Notes under the pieces: model-generated
Told to the model about the DNA's origin: nothing
Seen by the model: the letters and a program-made list of their open reading frames with translations, nothing else
Databases searched by the model: none
From: Apostichopus leukothele
Taxonomy: Eukaryota; Echinodermata; Holothuroidea; Aspidochirotida; Stichopodidae
Assembly (NCBI GenBank): GCA_010014835.2
Contig: JAAAKB020000021.1
Span: 2,128,222-2,167,102, forward strand
DNA: 38,881 nt
Direction: 5' to 3'
Shown here: piece after piece, positions 22,501 through 30,993 of the stretch
How positions within the stretch are numbered: the stretch's first letter is position 1
Layout: each line of letters begins with the position of its first letter
Made by a program: the position numbers and the translations under genes

Positions 22501-25500
22501 TTACTTTCAGGCATTCTGGTAGATTTAGAGTATCTCATAGAGGAATTCATAACCTAAATCTCTTTCATTCAGTGACCTTTTAAGGTGCATGAAGCCACAT
22601 TACAACTGCTCAAATAATAAGGTTTTAATTCTACCAGTAATTCTCCATGTAGTCTCTGATATTGTGGGATGTGATTAATTTTGTGATATTAACAGATCTA
22701 GTTTACAGATCGATTTTCAGACTAGTAAACACCCCTGTTTAATATGCATTATTTTAATTGATTACTTTCAGGCCTTCAGGGAGGTGTTTGAGTATCTCAT
22801 AGAGGACTTTAAGACCTACAAACCTCTTCTGTCAGCAATCAAGAATGAATATGAGATGAAGCTCTCTCACCAACGAGAACAGATCAGAGAACTGGAACCA
22901 CTGAAAGTGCGTATAAAAATGGCTGAATCAGAAATAATTCATGAATTGTCAGAGTCGGGAATTTTTCTACATTGATTGTGAATATTCTTATTAAGTGAAA
23001 AGTGATTTGATTGATGATTTTAAGTGCTGTTTTGAATTCTTTATTTCATTTTTTTTTTCAAAGAATGCATTGTAGAGAAAGATGGAGTGATAATATTCCG
23101 CATATTGACAATAAAGGAAAGCTATTTTTCCCTCACGACCATAACCAGATGGCCGCATTAATTGCCAAATAAAACGTTAAGATCGAAGACACACATGTTA
23201 AATTTTTAAATCTTTCATAGGCTATGTTGGTGACAGTGTCAGAACAGTGTAATCAGAAGATCATGGCATTCAGAGAGGAAGAAAGGCAGGATATAACCAA
23301 CCTAAAGCAAGAAAAATTGGAACTGCTGGAAAAGATTGATGCCATGAAGGAGGAACACATTTCACTCCAGATGCAAATTGAAAAGGTATGCATCACTCCT
23401 AGCAAGGTTGTAATAAGTGGTCTGTTCGTAGGTGACGACTAATCTATATGGCACGAGAAGCTACTTTTATTGTACCAACCCTGGTCGACAACTTGCTGTA
23501 AACTTTCACTGACTTTTAAAGTGTTAACTACATATCCAGTTTGCCTTGCAATCAAATTTGCCGTTCTGGACAACCCGCCAAGGAAGACAATGTTAAAATT
23601 CTTCAAATAATCAAGCTAGCCAGTTATTATTGTTTAAGACAATGCTGTTAGGGTTTCATAAAGTGCTCTCCAGTGCCAAGGAGAAAAGGAAAGTGGAGGA
23701 TAACAATTACACGAACCAAGCAGTCTCATAAATTTGCGCCAATGACAGCAGAATAACTTTCCTGGTTTGTGTCCAAGATATCGTAAAACTCCTTGGAAAT
23801 CCCCCTTTTACACCCTAAGCTTAAGCTTTTTTTTTTAGAAATTCTCGAGCATAATATTTTTTCAGCAATTCCCGTCACAGATTTTATCTGATCTTTGATT
23901 GTTATTCAGGGTTGTATATGAAATGTTCCTTAGAGATCTACAAGTGCTAGCCACAAAGTCACAAATGGGGAAGATTTCTCTTTATATCAGCTGATAAAAA
24001 AGTTGATGTACACCATTGTTTTGATTTGATGTCTCGTAGCTTCAGGATGAAGTGGCTGTGGAGTATATGAAGTACAGAGATGAATGTGATGCTAGGAAGT
24101 TGCTGGTTTCAGACATCAATGACTTGAGATACCAACAAGAGGATGTACAGAAGTCACAAGCCAATGAACAACAATCCGAAGAAGAAAAAGAAGATCCCGT
24201 GAAACTCAAGATCGCTCTGAAGTAAAAATTTTAGGTTTATCTTTGTAGAGAGTGAAATGTGTAGTTGGGAAATACAATCAAAACTTTTAAATCTGGTAAC
24301 AGCAGCTGTCAATTCGGAATAGAGTTCAAGAATAGTTTAAGTCTCCTGTGTTCTTTTATCCTTGTTTCAGCAGAAAAAAAAGGAAGTTCAAACTAAATTC
24401 CCTGGACAAGCATTACAGACAATGTATACAGTTGTAGCTTATATCATTCATATGCACAATTTTTGACTTCAGATAGAAAGCAATTTTCACATATTAAATT
24501 GATATCTACCCATAAACCTTCATTTTATGCTTTCATGGTAATTAAATTCAGTTTTATGCCTGTGAGGTTTGTACACTCAGTTCTCGAACGTGCAATTTGT
24601 TACAAAGATCAATTTTATTGCTGATTATAGAAAAAGTCGGGAGGACCTATCTGAAGCCACAAGACGGTTGAACGAGATGATTGCCAACTACGGGGATGTC
24701 GTTCCCAGAAGAGATTTTGAATTCTTGAAGGCTGATTTTGAGGTAAGACCAGTTATATATCTCCAGCATTTTTAGCATGGTAATAGTATCAGACAAGATG
24801 TTTCAAAATTAGAACTAATTAGTTCTTCTAGTTGTTTATCACAAAACATGCTCAGTTATATAAGGTTAAGCTGATATTTTGGTTCATTGTATACAGAAAC
24901 AAGATTGAGAGAAATGTTTTGTAACCGTAAGTGACTATTACTTCACATACTTAAAAAAGGAATGCATGTATCATTCTCCTTCAAAGTTATCTTCAAAGTG
25001 GTGAAGCATCAACTGCAAATAGTTTTAATGGTATCTACTTAGAAATAATATACTGGCACTATAGTTGTAACAAGTTTCCTGGTTGTCATTTAAAAATGGA
25101 TTTTATGAGAATAAAATTGCTTTTAATTGCTATAGAAAATAGAAATAGAGAAAGACGACCTACATACAGACCATGAAACTCTGCAGAAGGAACACGAGTA
25201 AGTATGATAAATAAAAGTATGATAAATATTTAATGCTGGATATTCAACAACTACCACTTTCAGAACGGACATTTTAATTTAGTTGTGCAGTTAGTGTAGC
25301 TTCTGGTGGCCCTTACCCCAACTGTTACTTTCCAAAACAAATAGAAACATTTGGACAAATCCTACAACAATATCATAGCAGAACATTTTTAGTAAGCCTA
25401 GTCTAATTTGTACATATAATTTGCACAATCTTAGCTCAGAAGAAATAAATAACCAGCCTTCTTACAGACCAATTCACTATTTTTATGTGAACTTTGAAAA

Positions 25501-27096
25501 GTAAATGGATCCCATTGTATAAGTTAAGTAATAAAATCTAAACCATCTGTTTTAGGATTTTTTTCTTTGGCTAATACAGCCAGGGAAAGTTCTTTAAGTG
25601 ATTGCCACCCCAATCCTAACTGCTTGTTTTCAAGTATTAAATTCTCAAGTGTCAGACTTATTTTTTGTTTGGTTTTTGTCAACAACAACTCTTGATATGT
25701 TAAGTAAAAGTATTCAGTTATGGACTTATTATTATTATTCTGTTCCAAGAGGATCACATCTTTTTTTCTCAAAAGAGTGTAATGTTATGTGTTTATTGTT
25801 TTGGTAAGAGATACAGTTAATATGCCCTCACCATATCTATCTTCCTCATCATTACCTCTGCAATAACCAACACGACTGTAACTGTCCAGCAATGTTGACA
25901 GTCAGTGAGACAACATTAGTAGACATATATGTGGTATCTGAATTGCTTGCAGAATATTACAAGACACAGCGGCAAAACTTCAAGAGGAAAGGGACAAATA
26001 TCTGGAGGAATGGGAATCCTTGAAGGGAAGAGCAACACCAAGGTGAGTCATCACTGGTCACTAATGCTATATATCTGCTATGATTGATTATGCACAAACA
26101 CAGGTACATGTGTAGTTTTGAACTATCATAGTTCAATTTGAGAATCATATTTTAACAGACATCTTGCTATACCGATCTGCCATGACACTAGAGTTGGCGA
26201 ATTTCCAAAATGGCTGAATAAGTCAAGGATCATCTTTAAGCTGACATGAGATAGCAGCATCTGTCTCTGAAGAAAAAAACAGACAGTGACAAAAAGCATG
26301 GTATCACTATGACTAACTAGTAGGATGTACATATATATAGAATGTACACACATGTATATGAATATCATATGCAATAGGTCACCAGAGTCTGTTTACTCTG
26401 CATATTAAACAGTAGTAGATGATGCAATAGAAAGGTGTTAACAAATTCCAATTACATTGGATATTTAGGTAATTCCATGTAGCTAGTCACATTTGAAGTA
26501 TTTATCATGGATTCTCTGTTAATGCATTGTTATGATATTACTGGATATGCTGCTTTTGTCCTTGGCTTTTAGCTACAGAAAAATAGTCTTAATTTAATAG
26601 TCGTGAATTACCAAAGTAAAATAAAGTAAAACTGTTAGCAAACTGCTTATCTACTAGAGAGCCTGTGTAGGAGAATGTGTTAAAGTAAGTAGGCCTGATG
26701 TTTCGATCCTAGAATACAGACAGGTTAATGAGCATGGTGAACACAAGTGTTCACCATGCTCATTAACCTGTTTGTATTTTGTGCGTGTTTTTGTCCCTTC
26801 TGTTACTGTTATTGTCATTTAGCCTTTGAAGAAGATCCTGCTAGGATCGAAACGTCAGGCCTACTTACTTTTACACAATTACCAAAGTAATCAGACACTA
26901 AACGTTTTTCTGTGTTTCTTTATTCACTCTGTACGAAATATACAGACCCGACTGGGATAGGTGTGCCAAGGTACTGGAAGGAGGGGAAGAAAGGTGGAAC
27001 ATGATATCGCAGGGTAAAAGTTGCGATCAGTTGGTGGAATTATTGCTGAAGGAAATTACAGGTGACGGAGAAGGGTATGAGTACCTGGAACCTAAG
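19526..27096 (+). CDS. TSNAXIP1: Translin-associated factor X-interacting protein 1, 10 coding exons, 3' end missing
   Basis: Coiled-coil protein that binds translin-associated factor X (TSNAX) and belongs to the sperm/motile-cilium gene set. Coding exons: 19526-19575, 20610-20751, 21433-21693, 22772-22906, 23221-23385, 24040-24221, 24631-24742, 25136-25197, 25953-26042 and 26946-27096. All junctions are in phase, giving 450 residues. Family landmarks are PKPKFLEQLENFLRKEL (about 131-147), AFREVFEYLIEDFKTYKPLL (152-171), AMLVTVSEQCNQKIMAFREE (197-216), a long coiled coil (about 200-400), and the C-terminal block PDWDRCAKVLEGGEERW ... SCDQLVELLLKEI (401-450). The human protein continues for roughly 200 more residues. 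Those exons were not found after the gap at 27132, so the 3' part is hidden or displaced. The predicted start has A at -3 and is preceded by two short upstream frames. Divergent from RANBP9/10. Confidence 0.93.
19833..20050 (+). mobile_element. MITE-like element, copy 1, in a TSNAXIP1 intron
   Basis: The left end TTTAAAGATCATAAGTATTG and the right end (read in reverse: GATGCCATCAGTATTTGGCC, then TAAATATGCTAAAAGTCAAA) are diverged inverted repeats about 220 bp apart. The interior (ATTTCAAAAGCACTTTCC, GGTTCTGCAT, TATGTCTCAGTTAAGG) aligns with the copy at 20268. No coding capacity. The ends are approximate and no target-site duplication was established. Confidence 0.55.
20268..20515 (+). mobile_element. 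MITE-like element, copy 2, in the same intron
   Basis: Terminal inverted repeats TAAAGGTCATCA (20269-20280) and TGATGACCTTTA (20503-20514) are perfect over 12 bp, and weaker pairing continues inward for about 20 bp more. The interior (TTTTCAAAGTAATTTCC, GGTTCTGATT, TTGTCTCAGTGATG) is homologous to copy 1 in the same orientation. Non-coding. Confidence 0.65.
20610..20751 (+). CDS. TSNAXIP1: TSNAXIP1 coding exon 2
   Basis: 142 nt, acceptor TTTTCAG, donor AAG|GTAAGC. It encodes residues 17-64 (SNSPNGSSIKTGSKSPQQYY ... LPQPSTLK), a Ser/Pro/Gln-rich, probably disordered N-terminal segment with little conservation. Confidence 0.8.
21433..21693 (+). CDS. TSNAXIP1: TSNAXIP1 coding exon 3
   Basis: 261 nt, phase 0 at both ends, acceptor CTACAG, donor CAG|GTATTA. 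Residues 65-151, ending in the conserved MVPKPKFLEQLENFLRKEL segment. The last 41 nt and the donor are repeated twice more in the following intron with a 98-bp period. Use of a copied donor would include an in-frame stop (LQVLVL-stop). Confidence 0.93.
21653..21930 (+). repeat. 98-bp tandem repeat, about 2.8 copies, containing an exon end and its splice donor
   Basis: Units begin with ATGCAGAG at 21653, 21751 and 21849. Each contains the last 41 nt of TSNAXIP1 coding exon 3, the donor, and intron sequence (TCTATGAAATAGT). Copies differ at only a few bases, and the third is shortened after the donor, so the expansion is recent. Confidence 0.9.
22499..22560 (+). pseudogene. Decayed duplicate of the 5' part of TSNAXIP1 coding exon 4
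   Basis: ATTACTTTCAGGC, then TAGAGTATCTCATAGAGGA and AACCTAAA, aligns with the acceptor and first ~50 nt of the functional exon at 22772 (ATTACTTTCAGGC, TTGAGTATCTCATAGAGGA, GACCTACAAA). The copy keeps the acceptor but has a stop in the parental frame after three codons and no downstream exon part. It lies about 270 bp upstream of its parent. Confidence 0.75.
22772..22906 (+). CDS. TSNAXIP1: TSNAXIP1 coding exon 4
   Basis: 135 nt, 45 codons, residues 152-196: AFREVFEYLIEDFKTYKPLL, then SAIKNEYEMKLSHQREQIRE and LEPLK. This is the most conserved block of the family and the start of the coiled coil. The acceptor is CTTTCAG. The donor AAA|GTGCGT is weak, but phase and homology to the next exon require it. 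Confidence 0.92.
23221..23385 (+). CDS. TSNAXIP1: TSNAXIP1 coding exon 5
   Basis: 165 nt, 55 codons, residues 197-251: AMLVTVSEQCNQKIMAFREE, then a Glu/Lys-rich coiled coil ending MQIEK. Acceptor TTTCATAG, donor AAG|GTATGC. Confidence 0.93.
24040..24221 (+). CDS. TSNAXIP1: TSNAXIP1 coding exon 6
   Basis: 182 nt, residues 252-311 plus two bases. LQDEVAVEYMKYRDECDARK is coiled coil, followed by an acidic stretch (EQQSEEEKEDPVKLKIAL). The donor AA|GTAAAA lies inside an apparent AAG-TAA, so unspliced message would stop at once. A|AAA in the next exon restores K-K-S-R. Confidence 0.9.
24631..24742 (+). CDS. TSNAXIP1: TSNAXIP1 coding exon 7
   Basis: 112 nt, acceptor GATTATAG, donor GAG|GTAAGA. 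It encodes KSREDLSEATRRLNEMIANY, then GDVVPRRDFEFLKADFE (residues 313-349). The VVPRRDFE motif is a recognisable family landmark. Confidence 0.93.
25136..25197 (+). CDS. TSNAXIP1: TSNAXIP1 coding exon 8
   Basis: 62 nt, acceptor GCTATAG, donor GA|GTAAGT. It encodes KIEIEKDDLHTDHETLQKEH (residues 350-369), a heptad-like coiled coil. The split Glu codon is completed by the next exon. Confidence 0.88.
25953..26042 (+). CDS. TSNAXIP1: TSNAXIP1 coding exon 9
   Basis: 90 nt, acceptor TTGCAG, donor AG|GTGAGT. It encodes ILQDTAAKLQEERDKYLEEW, then ESLKGRATP (residues 371-399). The ATPRP junction with the next exon matches the TPRP of the human protein. Confidence 0.9.
26676..26877. repeat. Inverted duplication (foldback) 69 nt before a TSNAXIP1 acceptor
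   Basis: Outer arms 26676-26712 and 26841-26877 pair at 35 of 37 positions. Inner arms 26713-26744 and 26747-26778 pair at 31 of 32 around a 2-nt loop. The arms are contiguous on the left, but on the right they are separated by 62 nt (26779-26840). This is best read as two head-to-head copies of a ~131-nt unit, the left copy lacking 62 nt. The right unit ends in GAAGAAGATCCTGCTAGGAT, then CGAAACGTCAGGCC, a type of end seen in Penelope-like retroelements; that link is tentative. Confidence 0.8.
26946..27096 (+). CDS. TSNAXIP1: TSNAXIP1 coding exon 10, last one visible
   Basis: 151 nt, acceptor TATACAG, donor AAG|GTAAGC. It encodes PDWDRCAKVLEGGEERWNMI, then SQGKSCDQLVELLLKEITGD and GEGYEYLEPK (residues 401-450), the conserved C-terminal block. 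The donor is intact and the assembly gap starts 36 nt later, so the remaining exons are expected beyond it. Confidence 0.93.
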
Positions 27097-27131
27097 GTAA
27101 GCTGGAGTTAGGTCAGATACTCTGTCAGCAG

Positions 27132-27231
27132 NNNNNNNNNNNNNNNNNNNNNNNNNNNNNNNNNNNNNNNNNNNNNNNNNNNNNNNNNNNNNNNNNNNNN
27201 NNNNNNNNNNNNNNNNNNNNNNNNNNNNNNN
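27132..27231. other. Assembly gap of exactly 100 N
   Basis: A placeholder of unknown true size, 36 nt after the last visible TSNAXIP1 exon. The 3' exons of TSNAXIP1, and possibly of the convergent E2F4/5 gene, may lie here. Confidence 0.99.
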
Positions 27232-28858
27232 GAGGATTTTTCATTCAATAATGAGGCAAAATACCTTCCTGAAATTTGTAGTACAAACAGGGTGATACTA
27301 TGTCTCTTCTAGAAAAAATAATCAGATTTTTTCAACATGACCCGTTTTGAGTTATTGGCTGTCAAAGATGACCTCTTTTGTACGTCGGGAGCAACTTTAC
27401 AGCATCATAAATTCATATTGAGAAAAGCTACAACCCTGAAATTTGGTAAGATGTACAAACTTTACACTTATAATGAAAGTAAAAAACCTCACAGCTCTCA
27501 CATGGTTATCTTGGTACAAAATTAGCATCTAAGACCCTTCCTCATGCTGAATCGCAGCATGAAATAGCAACTTTAGAACTGCACAACTTACAAATATATT
27601 ACAGGAAAGCATTGCAATCAATATTTGGTATTGTTTGGACTGGACATAATAACCTCAGAAAGAATCAAGTATCCCGAAGCAAAGTTTAAGAGTAATTTAT
27701 TACTTAAAAATGAAAAATATACCAATATTGAATATTTTGGCACTTTTAAACTGACCTAACTCCACAAGACATTGCTTTTGTAGCCTATTTTTTTTCATTA
27801 CCATTTCTATGGGATAGAATCTAAGGGCTTCTGTAATAGCAAGGTAGTAGGATATTTAATTGCTGAGAAATCAGACCTCAAAAATCAAGAAAATGCCAAA
27901 ATGCCACGATGGCGACCAATTGCGGAATTTCAAAGTGTGATAAATCGGTCAATCATGAAGCTGTAATGCGACTGAAATTTTTCAGAATATGCATATATGT
28001 CATGGGTACTCTAACCATGCAACGAGGGTGGTCATTATGGGAGAGGGTCCAGCAACAGCCATCCGTGATTTGACACGGAATGGCCCTGAATGAAAAATAT
28101 TGAAGCTCTTAACATGACCAAATGATCGGTTTTGTTTGATTGTGAAATTGCTAAAAGTATTCTACCTTGAAAATATCACAAGAAAAACAAAGAGAAAGCC
28201 AACCATTTCATATCCTAATGGCATTATGACATCACAGATTTACATAGCCATTTATAGTACCACCAGGCACTCCCTTTTCAACTAGTATCTCCCAAACGCA
28301 GCAAGATTTTTCTTGGCTGTTTAGGGAAGCTGTTCATCACAAACTTTTTCTATCAGATAGCCTAAAGATGGTAGATTATTTTCTATCTCCTTTAACTGAT
28401 GAAATGTTAAACAGTCAACACTTAGTACTGTGGGGGAAAAAACGTATATTTAATAGCGATTAACACACAAGTACGATCCACGAAGAAATCACATTTTTTT
28501 TCTGTGCATTGATCAAGATTTAGAGAGAACAAGGAAATATTCAGATACACCTTAAAAATCCGATCACAGAATAAATAATGTAAATGGAAAAAAAGGGATA
28601 ATTGACTTCCTCCGTTTGTTTTTCCCGTTGAAATCAGATCCGAACATCAACTAATTAGTGACTAGCCTCCCAGTTCCCACTTCCTCATTATAACCGTGAC
28701 AAATTGTCTTTGGAAACTTTGCTAAGTTAACGAAAATCTGACAGTAAAACCCAGTACATTCACACTCATTGTACTTTATCTGGTCAAAACGACAGAGAAC
28801 CAGATAGTACTGTAAATATGCTTCATGGTTCAAGGGTGAGCCTGGCTTTGAAATGTCT

Positions 28859-29575
28859 GTCTAGACTTAAACAACATCTGATAGTCAATGTACTGTGTTC
28901 ACATGAGAGTCTAGACTTAAACAACACCTGATAGTCAATGTACTGTGTTCACATGAGAGTCTAGACATAAACAACATCTGATAGTCAATGTACTGTGTTC
29001 ACATGAGAGTCTAGACTTAAACTACATCTGATAGTCAATGTACTGTGTTCACATGAGAGTCTAGACTCAAACTACATCTAATAGACAATGTACAATATTG
29101 TGTTCACATGGAGTCTAGACTTAAACAACAATGGAATAGTCAATGTACTGTGTTCACATGAAAGTCTAGACTTAAACAACATCTGATAGTCATTGTACTG
29201 TGTTCACATGAGAGTCTAGACTTAAACAACATCTGATAGACAAAATACTGTGTTCACATGAGAGTCTGGACTTAAACAACATCTGATAGTCAATGTACTG
29301 TGTTCACATGAGAGTCTAGACTTAAACAACATCTGCTAGACAATGTACAGTATTGTGTTCACATGAGAGTCTAGACTTAAACAACATCTGATAGTCAATG
29401 TACTGTGTTCACATGAGAGTCTAGACTTAAACAACATATGATAGTCAATGTAGTGTTCACATGAGAGTCTAGACTTAAGCAACATCTGATAGTCAATGTA
29501 CTATGTTCACATGAGTGTCTAGACTTTAAACAACATATGATAGTCAATGTACTATGTTCACATGAGAATCTGACG
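28859..29575. repeat. 50-bp minisatellite, about 14 copies
   Basis: The unit begins GTCTAGACTTAAACAACATC, then TGATAGTCAATGTACTGTGT and TCACATGAGA (50 bp). It repeats from 28859 with few changes; a few copies have indels of up to 6 bp (for example near 29085 and 29345) and the last copies drift. No gene is seen in it; a reverse-strand open frame across the end of the array is incidental. Confidence 0.95.
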
Positions 29576-30965
29576 GTGAGTGTTTCATCTGCACATCCTC
29601 TAGGAATCATGACAGGCCATATTTGATAGTTTTCACTTAAATTTAGTTGGGCCCCTGAAGAGCAGACGAACGGAGAACTGTTGCAAAGTAACATGATTCC
29701 CTTGGCCCAACTATTTATAGACTAAATTAAACAATGCTGTATTGGTGACCAGTCTATGCAGATGTCGAGGAGGAAAATTCAAAAGTCTGAGCAGTTCTAT
29801 ACTGTTTAGGCCCCCTCTCAGAGTGTCAATGAAATTTCTTGTTACATTGAAAGGCTTGCTTTAGAGCAGAAGTTTTAATCAGGAGCCCTTTGGACCAAAT
29901 CCAACCCGAGACATATTTCAATCCAAAAATGAAAAAACTTGACCCAAAATTTGGCACTTATCAGGTAGACAGGCCTTTCATGGGGACCCTAGCAACTAGC
30001 CTTCCCTCATTACTGCTTGATCCAGATACATTTTGGTTCTCGTTGGCTATTTGCTTCAACCAATGTTTCTATCTGGTCTTGTTAAAAATAAATTGAGAAG
30101 CCTTGCAACAGAGGCTTGTAAAAACTGTATCATATTTTGTTAGTTAACAAAGAAATTTTGGTAACATAATAGCTTCCATTATGCTGAAAGGAACCAAGTT
30201 TTACCATATACAGATAGCCCACACATTACATACGAGAACATAGAATGTAGAACGTTTTCCTTTAGGGAAGTGCTACAAGACAGGGTTGTGTCATTTTTAA
30301 ATGAAAATGCAACCAGTCGCTTTACCTTACAAAACCATGTACGGACAATAGACTTTTTCATTCCAAAGAAAAGTACAACCAAAAAAAAAAAATCAACTCA
30401 CAGCCTCCACATAGTACTAGTTAAACTACTTCAGACCAATAAGGAAACAACATTGCCACACAAGAACGAGCTATTTTTATCCCGTCGAGAGTGAAGTAAC
30501 CCTAAAACTAAATTGAAGGCTAGCAATTAACTCAACTTTCATCATCATGAGAGTGGTTTTCCACGAAATATCGGGTGTAAGTTTAAATCGAGGACTCAAC
30601 AATTACAAGGGGTTTGTTGCACTGAATGCTAACGAGAGTGATGAGTCTTATCTCTGATCAACCTTCCAGGGTTCTCTGCATGTTTACAGACCTCATTAAA
30701 CAGATCTATTCTTAACATTCATTAACATACTTTACACTACCATCCTCCTATGTAAAGGAAAATAATGTTAATGCATAATTATGCATTGACGGAAGGAAAT
30801 TAAATATTATAAATATGCATATCAAATAGCAAACAATCATTGCACCCACTCGGGTGGTTCATCTGTATTTGACAATACATTGTTTTTTTACAAGGGAGAA
30901 GATATATTACTTTTTTTCTTGTTTGGTATTTTTTTGGGCAATGCAATCCTTATCAAAAACAACTT

Positions 30966-30993
30966 CTCCTCCTCCTCCACCTCCTCCTCCTTG
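30966..30993. repeat. Trinucleotide (CTC)n microsatellite
   Basis: A TCCTCCTCCTCCACCTCC-type run of about 28 bp with one interruption, in the non-coding stretch between TSNAXIP1 and E2F4/5. Confidence 0.85.

Noticed and set aside
29395-29694. 99-codon minus-strand frame with Cys/His-like repeats (SCEHSTLTI)
   Set aside because: The repeats come from the 50-bp minisatellite read in translation; not a zinc-finger protein.
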